Assembly: GCA_958295895.1 (NCBI GenBank) | Contig: CATQHI010000014.1 | Coordinates: forward strand, 1-64,000 | From: Saprospiraceae bacterium | Lineage (GTDB): Bacteria > Bacteroidota > Bacteroidia > Chitinophagales > Saprospiraceae | Direction of reading: 5' to 3' | Length of the DNA: 64,000 bases | Part shown: piece after piece, positions 8,839-18,032 of the stretch | How positions within the stretch are numbered: the first letter of the stretch is position 1 | Layout: the number at the start of each line of letters is the position of its first letter | Translations under genes and position numbers: made by a program | Notes under the pieces: model-generated | Database searches by the model: none | Seen by the model: the letters and a program-made list of their open reading frames with translations, nothing else | What the model was told of the DNA's origin: nothing

Positions 8839-10091
8839 ACGCCCGTTGCCTCGTTGACCCAGCTACGTAGCTCCAGAAAATCCTGCCGCAGGGCCGTGGC
8901 TACCTCGTCACTACAGTCGTTACGCCCGCACAGCTGGGTAAAGACATCGAGGGGGTCGAGCTCGTCGAGTTGGCGCTGTTCCTCACGCGGTGAGCTCTCC
9001 CCGGCCCGTGGGGTCAGGCGCTCGCGACTGACGCGGATCAACTCTACGGCAAGGGCCGCGGTGGGTTCCGGCTGGGCTTTGCGGATGACCTCGATCAGCT
9101 TTTCGCGCAGGTTCGGAATGGGCTCGTCGGTCAGTACGCGCACCTCCGCCCAGGGGGTGAGCAGGTTTGGGTCACAGTGGGTGACGGCCTGGCGTAGTCG
9201 CTCCCTGACCTCCGTCAGTTCGTAACGTAGCCGGAGCAGGGGACGACTGCCGGGGAGTGGGAGTTTACGAGTATGCACGACCTCCCCGGCCCGGCCGAGT
9301 TCGACGATGCGCACACTACGATCCGTTTGCCCCTCCACAAAGGTGAGAGGGACAAGGCTACCGGCGTAGCGGATATGGTCTTTCCCACCGACGCTCTGCG
9401 CGCGGTGAATGTGCCCCAGGGCAACGTAGTCGAAGCAGTCCGGAAAGTGGCCGGCGTCGATGTTGTTTTCGTTGGCCTGGTAGATGTAGCTCTTCTTTTC
9501 CTCATCCTCCGTAGCCCCGGCGGCAAAGAGGTGGCCGGTAGCCACGATGGGCACCTGATCACCTGAGCGAAGGTCCGCGGCGGCGGTGGCAATTTCTTCG
9601 AAGTGGCGGCGGATGCCATCGCGCAGGGCCATTTCCCGATCTTCCGCCGTCTCCCCAAAGCTGGCCGTGCGCAGGTCGCGCTCGCGCAGGTAGGGTACGG
9701 CGGCTACGACGAGCTCTTCCTCGCCGCAGTTGATGCACACTACACGCTCCGCCGCCGGGGTATCGGCCGCCCCCACCACGTGCAGTTGCAGGGCTTTCAT
9801 CAGGCCACGGGGGGCGTTGAGTAGGGAGGGGGAGTCGTGATTGCCGCCCACCACAACTGCCGAGGTGCAGCAGGTTGTTTTGAGCCGGGCCAGGAAGTCG
9901 TAGTAGAGCTCCTTGGCCTGATTGGACGGATTGGTCACGTCGAACACGTCGCCGGCTACGATAACCACGTCGATGCGCTCGGCGTCCACGGTCTGTAGCA
10001 GCCAGTTGAGGGCCGCGCGGTGCTCCGGCGTGCGATCGCGGTTGTAGAGCCGGTGCCCCAGGTGCCAGTCTGCCGTGTGAAGGATCCGCAT
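8835..10091 (-). CDS. sbcD: Exonuclease subunit SbcD (Mre11-like nuclease)
   Basis: 418 aa. Calcineurin-like phosphoesterase motifs are complete: HTADWHLGH (D8, H10), VIVAGDVFD, VVGGNHDSPS, ATGHLF and ALGHIHRAQ. It is the nuclease partner of SbcC, whose start overlaps its stop. Its own start overlaps the stop of the upstream GGCT-like gene by one base, so recQ, the GGCT-like gene, sbcD and sbcC are in one tight minus-strand DNA-repair run. Confidence 0.96.
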   Translation of the reverse strand: MRILHTADWHLGHRLYNRDRTPEHRAALNWLLQTVDAERIDVVIVAGDVFDVTNPSNQAKELYYDFLARLKTTCCTSAVVVGGNHDSPSLLNAPRGLMKALQLHVVGAADTPAAERVVCINCGEEELVVAAVPYLRERDLRTASFGETAEDREMALRDGIRRHFEEIATAAADLRSGDQVPIVATGHLFAAGATEDEEKKSYIYQANENNIDAGHFPDCFDYVALGHIHRAQSVGGKDHIRYAGSLVPLTFVEGQTDRSVRIVELGRAGEVVHTRKLPLPGSRPLLRLRYELTEVRERLRQAVTHCDPNLLTPWAEVRVLTDEPIPNLREKLIEVIRKAQPEPTAALAVELIRVSRERLTPRAGESSPREEQRQLDELDPLDVFTQLCGRNDCSDEVATALRQDFLELRSWVNEATGV

Positions 10092-10531
10092 CAGTCGTGA
10101 CCAGTGAATTTCTGGTGCTCGGGATTAGAGCGGTAGAAGGGGGGATAATCGCCATGGGGGATTTCCGTCTTCTTTCCCGCATCGCCTCGCTGGTACTCGT
10201 AGGTCTGCGCCCGAAATTTGCCGCCGCCGGCTACCTGCACCTCAACGGTAGCTTTTCGGTACTGCTCGGAGGAGAGTCCCGATACGCCCTCGTAGGCATC
10301 GAGCAGCTGCCAGGTTTCTTCGGCCCGGTCGGGACTGATCCGGTAGAGCTCTCCCTTCGTGGTGCCGCCGCCGCTGATGAACCCCGGGTAGCCCCCGAGG
10401 TCAATGAGCCGACCGGAGGCGGTTGCCTTCCCAACTAAGCTGGCCCGTCGGCGCAGGAACTTACTCATGCTGGAGGGAATGTCGCTACGCAGGGTACCGT
10501 AGACGAATAGGTATTCAGCGGCGTGGCTCAT
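10091..10531 (-). CDS. Gamma-glutamylcyclotransferase-like (AIG2/YtfP) protein
   Basis: 146 aa. N-terminal FVYGTLR glycine loop (residues 9-15), conserved GxYPGF-like segment (LGGYPGF) and LLDAYEGV, where the Glu is the family catalytic position. GGCT-fold enzymes act on gamma-glutamyl amines or dipeptides; the substrate here is unknown. It sits between recQ and sbcD with 1-4 nt overlaps at both ends, so it is co-transcribed with repair genes; no functional link is evident. Confidence 0.85.
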   Translation of the reverse strand: MSHAAEYLFVYGTLRSDIPSSMSKFLRRRASLVGKATASGRLIDLGGYPGFISGGGTTKGELYRISPDRAEETWQLLDAYEGVSGLSSEQYRKATVEVQVAGGGKFRAQTYEYQRGDAGKKTEIPHGDYPPFYRSNPEHQKFTGHD

Positions 10532-12723
10532 GACGCGGTCGGTAGCGGATGACGGGTACGGTAGGCTTCCACCAGATCGAGATGATGGTAGGTGACCACG
10601 CCCTCCTGGTAGTGGGTGGCAATGTACGCCAGTACGCCCTTGCGGCCCTCCGACTCCGGTACGCTGCGTACGGCCTCGTCGATCCAGTCGATGACCTGCC
10701 CCGGCAGTAGGTCCTCGATCTCCAGGTCGTGGCCCTCCCCGTAGGCCTTGGCTAGGTGACTGTAGGTCGTGGTAGTCTGTAGGCCCCGGGCGCGGGCGAT
10801 GTCACGGACGGATGCTCCGCCGATGTACTGCTGATAGGTAACCAGGTGGGTGGGGGTACGGATATCCCCCTCGCGTTCCTTACGGGTTTCTTTTTCGGAC
10901 TGACCGGCGCTGGCAGAGGGCTTCTCATCGCCGTACGACCGGATCGCCTGTAGGAAGTGCGCTCCGAAGCGGGCCAGCTTCACCTCCCCTACTCCACTGA
11001 TGCGGGACAGGGCCAGCTCGGTACGCGGCGCGGCGGCGGCCATCTCCTCCAGGGTCTTATCGGAAAAGATAAGGTAGGGCGGGATGGCAGCCTCCTTAGC
11101 CAGGGCGCGGCGTACCTCCCGTAGCACTTCGAAGAGACTGCCCCGACTGCGCGGTGCGGCGGCGCGCTTAGCGGTCTTATCTTCTTCCTGTTGTTTACGC
11201 TCCTTGATGGTCTGGAATTTGACCAGCTCGACCGTTTCCCCGTTGAAGAGTACGCGGCGGGCGGCCGGGGCCAATCGCAGTTTATTATAATCTTCGTGGG
11301 CCACGTAGAGGTAGCCCAGGCTGATGAGCTGGCCGAAGTACTGGTTCCAGTCGTAGCTCGACATATCGCGCCCCGCCCCGTAGGTCTTCACCCTATCGTA
11401 GCCATTCTTGAGCACCTCCTGCCGACTGGAGCCGCGCAGTACGTCGATGGCCATATTCTGTCCGACGCTCTGCCGCAGCCGGGCCACGGCACTCAGCGCC
11501 TTCTGGGCGAGTACCGTACCGTCGAAGCGCTCGGGCGGATTGGCGCACACGTCGCAGTTACCGCAATCGTCGCTGTGGTCCTCACTGAAGTAGTTGAGCA
11601 GGATGCGGCGACGGCAGGCCAGGCTTTCGGCGTACTCCTTCATGCGGTCGAGCTTGGCGAGCTGGATCTCGGAGTTGCCGCCGCCGGAGATCATATCCTT
11701 GAGGGTAGTGTAGTCATTGTAGGAATAGAACAGCAGGGTATCCGACTTAGAGCCGTCGCGGCCCGCCCGGCCGATCTCCTGGTAATAGTTCTCCAGGTTC
11801 TTGGGCATGGTGTAGTGAATCACCCAGCGCACGTTGCTCTTGTCGATGCCCATACCGAAGGCGATGGTGGCGCAGACAATGAGCGTCTTGTCGTTGATGA
11901 AGTCGGACTGCACTGTGGCGCGGCGATCGGCGGTGAGTCCGGCGTGGTAGGCTTCGGCGTTGTAGCCGGCCTCGCGCAGCTTATCGGCCAGCGATTCGGT
12001 CTGCTTACGGCTGAGGCAGTAAACGATGCCGGCCTGATCGGGGCGCTCGCGGATGAAGCGCACGATTTGTTCGCGGCGTTTCTGCCCGGGTCGTACCTCC
12101 AGACTCAGGTTAGGTCGATTGAAGGAGGCAATGAACTGCTTGGCGTCCGGGATGCCGAGTTGCTCGGCCATATCGCGGCGGGTGAGCCGGTCGGCCGTAG
12201 CGGTCAGGGCCAGTACGGGCACCTCCCCGAAGGCCAACTTGAGCTGCTTGAGCATGGTGTATTCCGGCCGGAAGTCGTGGCCCCAGGCCGAGATACAGTG
12301 GGCCTCGTCAATGGCAAAGAGGCAGACCCGGCGGCGGCGTAAAAAGCTGAAAAATCCGTTTGAAAGGAGCTTCTCGGGACTAACGTACAGCAAATGCAGC
12401 TCCCCGTTTTCGTAAGCCTGCTCCACGGTATGGCTCTCGCTGCCGCGCTGGCTGCTGTTGAGGTAGGCGGCCCGGATGCCCACGGCGCGCAGCCCGTCGA
12501 CCTGGTCCTTCATCAGCGAGATCAGCGGGCTCACCACTACCACCGTCCCCTTCATCGTCACCGCCGGAATTTGAAAGCACATCGACTTACCGCCCCCGGT
12601 GGGCATGAGTACGATGCCGTCGTTGCCCGCATACACGTGCTCGATGATGGCCAGCTGCTGGGGCCGGAAGTCGTCGTAGCCGAAGTACTTCTTGAGGGCG
12701 GCGCGGGCCAGGGCGGGGGTCAT
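10528..12723 (-). CDS. recQ: ATP-dependent DNA helicase RecQ
   Basis: 731 aa. Walker A PTGGGKS (41-47), DEAH box (139-142), SFNRPNL, GMGIDKSNVRWVIH and QEIGRAGRDG helicase motifs; zinc-binding cysteines CRRRILLNYF...CGNCDVC; winged-helix RQC region; an HRDC domain (LFEVLREVRRALAKE...); and a C-terminal HTH_40-type extension (THLVTYQQYIGGASVRDIA). It unwinds recombination and replication intermediates, 3' to 5'. First gene of the minus-strand repair run ending with sbcC. Confidence 0.96.
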   Translation of the reverse strand: MTPALARAALKKYFGYDDFRPQQLAIIEHVYAGNDGIVLMPTGGGKSMCFQIPAVTMKGTVVVVSPLISLMKDQVDGLRAVGIRAAYLNSSQRGSESHTVEQAYENGELHLLYVSPEKLLSNGFFSFLRRRRVCLFAIDEAHCISAWGHDFRPEYTMLKQLKLAFGEVPVLALTATADRLTRRDMAEQLGIPDAKQFIASFNRPNLSLEVRPGQKRREQIVRFIRERPDQAGIVYCLSRKQTESLADKLREAGYNAEAYHAGLTADRRATVQSDFINDKTLIVCATIAFGMGIDKSNVRWVIHYTMPKNLENYYQEIGRAGRDGSKSDTLLFYSYNDYTTLKDMISGGGNSEIQLAKLDRMKEYAESLACRRRILLNYFSEDHSDDCGNCDVCANPPERFDGTVLAQKALSAVARLRQSVGQNMAIDVLRGSSRQEVLKNGYDRVKTYGAGRDMSSYDWNQYFGQLISLGYLYVAHEDYNKLRLAPAARRVLFNGETVELVKFQTIKERKQQEEDKTAKRAAAPRSRGSLFEVLREVRRALAKEAAIPPYLIFSDKTLEEMAAAAPRTELALSRISGVGEVKLARFGAHFLQAIRSYGDEKPSASAGQSEKETRKEREGDIRTPTHLVTYQQYIGGASVRDIARARGLQTTTTYSHLAKAYGEGHDLEIEDLLPGQVIDWIDEAVRSVPESEGRKGVLAYIATHYQEGVVTYHHLDLVEAYRTRHPLPTAS

Positions 12724-12825
12724 TGGGTTCTGCTTAAGTGGTGGTCGGCAAATATTACAAATTGTTTTAGGATTTGCAAGGATGTTTGAAAATTAGTTCA
12801 CCGCAGATTACAAACTGTGCTACCT

Positions 12826-12935
12826 AAGGGCAGGCGCCTAGCGGCACTTGGGATTAACCGCAGAGGGCGCAGAGGGCCACAGAGACATTTTCTGAAACAC
12901 CTCTGCGTTACTCTGCGGCCTCCGTGGTTCATTAT
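12826..12935. repeat. Dispersed gap repeat (CGCCTAGCGGC plus CGCAGAGG block)
   Basis: The 271-bp gap between recQ and the next gene holds GGCGCCTAGCGGCA followed by ATTAACCG and a block of repeated CGCAGAG/CACAGAGA units, then the inverse form CTCTGCGTTACTCTGCGG ... CCGTGGTT. A related copy with the same parts in another order is at 62195-62320. No gene is seen here. Confidence 0.6.
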
Positions 12936-12994
12936 ACAACTTTTCCACCGCCGCCTTTGAACCCCGCCCACAGTACCTTAATTTTAGCCCTCAG

Positions 12995-13405
12995 ATGGCT
13001 AATCGCTTTTGGAACCGACAGATCAACCGCCTCGAACGAGCGGGCAATGATGATTTTCTCCTCATTTTAACGGGGGGCGCGGGTGCCTACGCCACCCACG
13101 AACTGCATCACTTGCTGCGTAGGCTCCGCATCGAGAGCATGCGACTGCGGGAGCTACGGCGAACGATCTTCCGACTGGGTGTATGTATCCCGGCCATGCT
13201 TTTTACGGCCTGCGCGGCTGGACTGCTGGGCTGGCACCCGGTGGTGTACGGAACCCTGGCCGCCCTGGCCTTTCTGGCGGTAGTGCTCATTGGGGCAACG
13301 GCTTATGTACGCGGAAGATTCAGCTGTCACGACCGGGGCAAGCGACTGCGCTGTATCATCCAGCAGGAGCTGGAACGGCGGCGAAAAGACGTGAACGCGA
13401 TTTGA
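12995..13405 (+). CDS. Hypothetical small membrane protein
   Basis: 136 aa, not recognised. Basic N-terminus (MANRFWNRQINRLERAG), then two close hydrophobic segments (about residues 60-78 and 84-103) and a basic C-terminal tail (RCIIQQELERRRKD). Codon and base use match the neighbours. It reads the same way as the M16 genes, 80 bp upstream of them. Probably a real inner-membrane protein; function unknown. Confidence 0.65.
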   Translation: MANRFWNRQINRLERAGNDDFLLILTGGAGAYATHELHHLLRRLRIESMRLRELRRTIFRLGVCIPAMLFTACAAGLLGWHPVVYGTLAALAFLAVVLIGATAYVRGRFSCHDRGKRLRCIIQQELERRRKDVNAI

Positions 13406-13484
13406 TCCCCCCTTAGTTGGGGTTTAACGCTTTGTTAGCAAACGAAGGGCTGCATTTGCTGTTCCAGCAGCAAATCAACACCTT

Positions 13485-14822
13485 ATGCGTACACTCACCT
13501 ACCGGCTGCTTTTGCCGCTTATTCTGCTCTTCCTGTCCGTTACCGCCGTGGCTCAGGAGACTGCCCGGATAGACTTCGAAGAATACCAACTCGATAACGG
13601 CCTGAAGGTTATTTTACACCAGGACAATAGCACCCCGATTGCCGCCGTATCCATCATGTACGAGGTGGGCGGCAAGGACAGCTTCGAGGGGCGCACCGGC
13701 TTCGCTCACTTCTTCGAGCATCTGCTCTTCGAGGGTAGCGAGAATATTGGCCGCGGCGAGATCGACGATTACGTACAGAGCGCCGGCGGGGCCCTCAACG
13801 CCAACACCAGCAACGACCGTACCTACTACTACGAGCTATTGCCCAGCAACCAACTCGCCCTCGGCCTCTGGATCGAAAGCGAGCGCCTGATGCACGCCAA
13901 GGTGCAGACCGTCGGCGTCGAAACCCAGCGCGAGGTCGTCAAGGAAGAGCGCCGGCAGAGCTACGACAACCGCCCCTACGGCACCATCACCATGGAGTTG
14001 TACAAGCGCGCCTACAAGGAACACCCCTACAAAGACCCCAACATCGGCTACATGGAGGACCTCGACAATGCCGAGGAGGCCGACTTTCAGCGCTTCTATA
14101 AGACCTTTTACGTTCCCAATAACGCTATCCTAAGCATCGCCGGTGACATCGACATCGAGGACACCAAGGCACTCATCGAAAAGTACTTCGCCGACATCCC
14201 CCGTGGCCCCGAGCCGCCCCGGATCGAGGTCGTAGAGGCACCCCTTGGCGGTGAGGTCCGCGATACGGTATACGACAACGTGCCCCTGCCCGCTCTCATC
14301 ATGGGCTACCGCACCGTAGCCCGCTCCGACCCCGACTACTACGCCATCAGCCTGATGAACCAGGTGCTGAGTCAGGGCCAGAGCAGCCGCCTCAATAAGG
14401 CACTGGTCGACGAAAAGGAACTCGCCGTACAGGTAGGCAGCTTCCCCGCCAGCAGCCAGGACCCCGGACTAGCCATTGCCTTCGCCATCACCCGCCCGGG
14501 TACCGAAGATTTGCGCCCGGTAGAGGCTGCCTTCAATGCTGAAATCGAACGGCTACAGACCGAGCTCATCAGCGACCCCGAGCTACAGAAGCTGCGCAAC
14601 CAGATCGAGGCCGCGTCCATCGCCGGACTGGGCAGCGTAGCCGGTATCGCCGAGAGCCTGGCCGACAACGAGATGTTCCTCGGCGACGCCAACCTGATCA
14701 ATACCGAAACCCAACGTTACATGGACGTGACCAAGGAGGATATCCAGCGCGTCGCGAAGCAGTACTACACCCCCGAAAACCGGGTCGTACTCTACTGGCT
14801 TCCCCAACCCACCAGCCGCTAG
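13485..14822 (+). CDS. M16 family zinc peptidase (catalytic partner)
   Basis: 445 aa with a cleavable signal peptide (MRTLTYRLLLPLILLFLSVTAVAQ). The inverted zinc motif HxxEH is present as HFFEH in GFAHFFEHLLFEG, with the downstream Glu region EEADF/EERRQSYDN. Two M16 halves follow. Secreted or periplasmic processing peptidase of the pitrilysin/M16B type. The next gene, 46 bp downstream, encodes a homologue without the zinc motif, so the two probably form an active/inactive heterodimer as in known M16B pairs. Confidence 0.92.
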   Translation: MRTLTYRLLLPLILLFLSVTAVAQETARIDFEEYQLDNGLKVILHQDNSTPIAAVSIMYEVGGKDSFEGRTGFAHFFEHLLFEGSENIGRGEIDDYVQSAGGALNANTSNDRTYYYELLPSNQLALGLWIESERLMHAKVQTVGVETQREVVKEERRQSYDNRPYGTITMELYKRAYKEHPYKDPNIGYMEDLDNAEEADFQRFYKTFYVPNNAILSIAGDIDIEDTKALIEKYFADIPRGPEPPRIEVVEAPLGGEVRDTVYDNVPLPALIMGYRTVARSDPDYYAISLMNQVLSQGQSSRLNKALVDEKELAVQVGSFPASSQDPGLAIAFAITRPGTEDLRPVEAAFNAEIERLQTELISDPELQKLRNQIEAASIAGLGSVAGIAESLADNEMFLGDANLINTETQRYMDVTKEDIQRVAKQYYTPENRVVLYWLPQPTSR

Positions 14823-14868
14823 GTCCGGCTTTTCCCCATCCTCCTTCCCACTACGAACTATCACTTAT

Positions 14869-16956
14869 ATGCACCGCTATACCATTTATACGCTCCTTCT
14901 CTTCGGCCTGCTTTGCACCTGCGGCCCCGCCCCCCTGTTTGCGCAGGCTACGGATGACTTTCGTAGAACCGCCCCCGAGCCCGGCCCCGCGCCGGAGATT
15001 CAACTAGGTGATTTTGAAGACTTTACGCTCGATAATGGCCTACAGGTCGTACTGGTCGAGAATCACAAGCTGCCCCGCGTGAGCTACCAGCTCTTCGTGG
15101 ATGTGCCCCTGCACCTCGAGGGCGAGACCGCCGGTGCCCAGGATATGCTCGGTAGCATGCTACGCCGCGCCACCACCGACATGACCAAGGAGGAGATCGA
15201 CGAGGCCATCGACTTCATCGGTGCCAGCCTGAGTACGAGTGGCAACGGAGCCTACGCCAGCACGATCTCGAAGTACAAGGAAGACGTGCTTAAACTGATG
15301 GCCGACGTGGTGCTGAAGGCCGAGTTCCCCGAAGACGAGTTCAATAAGGTGAAGGAGGATACCAAGGCCGGACTGGCCCAGGAAACCACTAATCCAGACG
15401 CCATCGCCAGCCGCGTACGCCGCGCCGTCATCTACGGCAGCGACCACCCCTACGGCGAGTTGATGACCGAGCGGACGCTCGAAAACATCGACCTGGCTGC
15501 CGTAAAGGCGGTCTACGATACTTACTTCGTCCCTAACCGTAGCTACCTCGTAATGGTGGGCGACCTGACGCCCGAGGAGGCCCGCCGCCTGGCCGAAGAA
15601 AACTTTAGCGACTGGGCCGAAAAAGAGGTGGAAGTGCCCGAATTTGCCACCCCCGAGCGGCCCGACGGCGTCACCGTCAACTTCGTACCCCGCAGCGGTT
15701 CCGTGCAGTCTAATATCGTGATTGCCGACCCCATCCAGTTGGAGCCCGGCACCAAGGAGGCCATCCGCGCCCAGCTACTCAACATCGTGCTCGGTAGCGG
15801 CTTCAACGGCCGTCTGTTCGCTAACCTACGCGAGGATAAGGGCTACACCTACGGCGCCTACTCCAGTACGAACGAGGATCCCATCGTGGGTAACTTCCAG
15901 GCCTACGCCAATGTGCGCAACGAGGTGACCGACTCGGCCATCACCGAGTTCATGAACGAGCTCCAGACGATCGCCAGCGAGCCCGTGTCCGATAAGGAAC
16001 TAATGGACGCTAAGATGCAGACCGCCGGCAGCTTCGGCCGCGCCCTGGAGAGCCCGCAGCGGATCGCCAGCTATGCCCTCAATACCGTACGCTACGACCT
16101 CGACCGTGACTTTTACCCCGACTACCTCAAGGTGATGCAAAACACCAGCATCAATGATGTGGAGGAGGTCGCCGAAGACATCATCACGCCCCAGAATGTA
16201 AACATCATCGTGGTGGGCGATAAGGCCGAAGCCGAAAAGCTGGCGCAGTTTGCCACCAGCGGAAAGGTCAACTACTTCGACGTCAACGGCGAGCCGGTAG
16301 ATATGGAAGCCATGTCCGCCCCCACCGACGCCACCCCCGAGGGCGTACTCAACGGCTACTTCGAGGCCATCGGTGGTAAGGACGCTGCCATGGCCCTGGA
16401 GAACGTCTCCATGACGATGGAGGGCACCGTACAGGGACAGACCATCAACCAAACCATGGTCAAAACCAACGACGCCCGCATGAGCAGCCAGACCAGCATG
16501 ATGGGCATGGTTTTGGCCGACCAGCGTTACGCCGACGGCAAGGCCATGGTGAAGCAGCAGGGTCAGAGCATGCCGCTACCCGATGAAGCCGTAGCCGCCA
16601 TGAAGGACGAGGCCGCGCTCTTCCCTGAAACCGCCTACCTCGATATGCTCGACAGCATCACCGTAGAGGGTAGCGAGATGGTCGACGGAGAGCAGGCCAT
16701 CGTACTAGCCATCACCAAGAACGGTCAGACGACCCGCGAGTACTACGCCGCCGATGACGGCCTCAAGCTACAAACCGTCAAGACCCAGGGTCCGCAGACC
16801 ATCACTCAAAGCTACGCCGACTACGAGGCGGCCAGTGGTATCCTTTTTCCCCGTACCATCAAGATCGAGGGTATGATGCCCATCCCGCTGGAGATGAATG
16901 TTACTGAGGTGACGGTAAATGGGGAGGTGGATCCTGCGCTCTTCGAGATGGAATAG
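14869..16956 (+). CDS. M16 family peptidase-like protein, zinc motif absent, with C-terminal LolA-like extension
   Basis: 695 aa. The signal peptide carries the dispersed motif, read as LCTCGPAPL, before FAQ. The N-terminal M16 half has GAQDMLGSMLRRAT where HxxEH should be, so it is very likely non-catalytic; the C-terminal M16 half (REDKGYTYGAYSS, the R/Y substrate pair) is kept. After about residue 480 comes an extra domain of some 200 aa (MTMEGTVQGQ...YYAADDGLKLQ...GILFPRTIKIEG) resembling the LolA/outer-membrane lipoprotein sorting fold seen on Bacteroidota zinc peptidases. Partner of the preceding gene. Confidence 0.9.
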   Translation: MHRYTIYTLLLFGLLCTCGPAPLFAQATDDFRRTAPEPGPAPEIQLGDFEDFTLDNGLQVVLVENHKLPRVSYQLFVDVPLHLEGETAGAQDMLGSMLRRATTDMTKEEIDEAIDFIGASLSTSGNGAYASTISKYKEDVLKLMADVVLKAEFPEDEFNKVKEDTKAGLAQETTNPDAIASRVRRAVIYGSDHPYGELMTERTLENIDLAAVKAVYDTYFVPNRSYLVMVGDLTPEEARRLAEENFSDWAEKEVEVPEFATPERPDGVTVNFVPRSGSVQSNIVIADPIQLEPGTKEAIRAQLLNIVLGSGFNGRLFANLREDKGYTYGAYSSTNEDPIVGNFQAYANVRNEVTDSAITEFMNELQTIASEPVSDKELMDAKMQTAGSFGRALESPQRIASYALNTVRYDLDRDFYPDYLKVMQNTSINDVEEVAEDIITPQNVNIIVVGDKAEAEKLAQFATSGKVNYFDVNGEPVDMEAMSAPTDATPEGVLNGYFEAIGGKDAAMALENVSMTMEGTVQGQTINQTMVKTNDARMSSQTSMMGMVLADQRYADGKAMVKQQGQSMPLPDEAVAAMKDEAALFPETAYLDMLDSITVEGSEMVDGEQAIVLAITKNGQTTREYYAADDGLKLQTVKTQGPQTITQSYADYEAASGILFPRTIKIEGMMPIPLEMNVTEVTVNGEVDPALFEME

Positions 16957-16984
16957 ATTGCCTTTGGCAGGTTAGACGCTGCAT

Positions 16985-17698
16985 CTAGCTATACTTCACG
17001 ATACACCAGATTGCCCGCACCCCGTCCCGCCACCCAATCTTCTTACCCTCCGCATAGGTGCGGCCGTAATAGCTGATGCCCACTTCATAAATGCGTACGC
17101 CGGGTATGCGCGCCACCTTGGCCGTGACCTCGGGCTCAAAGCCGAAGCGCTCCTCCTCTAGATAGAGCGACTGCACGAGCTCGGTGCGGAAGAGCTTGTA
17201 GCAGGTCTCCATATCCGTCAGGTTGAGGTTATTGAAGGCGTTGCTGAGGGTAGTGAGGAATTTGTTACCGATCGTATGCCAGAAAAAGAGGATGCGGTGC
17301 GGCTTGCTGCCCTGGAAGCGGCTGCCGTAGACCACGTCGGCGAAGCCATCCAGCATAGGCTGTAGCAGTTCGTTGTACTCGCGGGGGTCATACTCGAGGT
17401 CGGCGTCCTGGATGATGAGGTAGTCGCCGGTGGCCCGTGCGATACCGGTGTGGAGGGCGGCGCCCTTACCGCGGTTGATGAGGTGGCGGTGGTACGCTAA
17501 GTCCAGCTCGGGATGTGCCTGCTGGTAGCGGCGCACGGCCCCCTCGGTATCGTCGGTCGAGGCGTCGTCGACCACGATAAGCTCTTTACCCAGGCCATTG
17601 ATAAGCTCTACCTCCCGTACCCGGTCGAGAATACGGTGGAGGGTCCGCGCCTCGTTGAAGGCGGGAATCACGATCGAAAGGGTCGCAGGGCTGGACAT
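16985..17698 (-). CDS. Glycosyltransferase family 2 (dolichol-phosphate-mannose-synthase-like)
   Basis: 237 aa. GT-A fold: LSIVIPAFNEARTL (7-20), VVDDASTDDT (42-51), DAD at 98-100 for metal-sugar-nucleotide binding, and GSRF after it. No membrane segment, so a soluble DPM1-type enzyme that would place a sugar on a lipid carrier. Acceptor and sugar unknown. Convergent with the upstream M16 gene. Confidence 0.9.
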   Translation of the reverse strand: MSSPATLSIVIPAFNEARTLHRILDRVREVELINGLGKELIVVDDASTDDTEGAVRRYQQAHPELDLAYHRHLINRGKGAALHTGIARATGDYLIIQDADLEYDPREYNELLQPMLDGFADVVYGSRFQGSKPHRILFFWHTIGNKFLTTLSNAFNNLNLTDMETCYKLFRTELVQSLYLEEERFGFEPEVTAKVARIPGVRIYEVGISYYGRTYAEGKKIGWRDGVRAIWCIVKYS

Positions 17699-17747
17699 GT
17701 AGGGCGGTTTTCCGGCAGCGAAGGTAGTCCCCCCGGCCGGTACCGCC

Positions 17748-17816
17748 CTAGGCGAAGAGCAGTGCGATCAGTAGCAGGACTACGAACAGCTTACCGCAGA
17801 GTGCGTCGAATTTCAT
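17748..17816 (-). CDS. Candidate 22-aa membrane microprotein
   Basis: ATG at 17816 opens MKFDALCGKLFVVLLLIALLFA then TAG: a short polar head and one hydrophobic helix. It lies in the 334-bp gap between the GT2 gene and hemJ, 49 bp upstream of the GT2 start on the same strand. No Shine-Dalgarno. Too short to be sure by sequence alone; it could be a chance ORF. Confidence 0.3.
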   Translation of the reverse strand: MKFDALCGKLFVVLLLIALLFA

Positions 17817-17936
17817 AGGAGTTGGAAGCTAGGTCGATTTACATGAGGTGCCCAATAAACTAGTCAGGCTGACTTTTTAGTACCCCTTAATGCTATAATT
17901 TCTTCAGGTGTTACACCTTTGGGTCAAGTAAAATCA

Positions 17937-17960
17937 GGGGGCGCGGGCGCAGGTGCAAAG
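17937..17960 (+). repeat. Dispersed GC-rich motif, intergenic copy
   Basis: GGGGGCGCGGGCGCAGGTGCAAAG, forward orientation, 73 bp upstream of hemJ. Close to the consensus GGGCGGGGCCGCAGGTGCAA seen about 17 times in the window. Confidence 0.75.
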
Positions 17961-18032
17961 ATACGGAGCGGAACCGTCATTTTGACCCTAGCGTGAAGCC
18001 ATCGCTCTGACCACCGCGTTACCTTCGTACGT

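Noticed and set aside
11191-12342. Long antisense ORF inside recQ (and similar long shadows in sbcC, res and the amylase)
   Set aside because: Long open frames opposite GC-rich genes are expected from codon bias; none has a recognisable domain.
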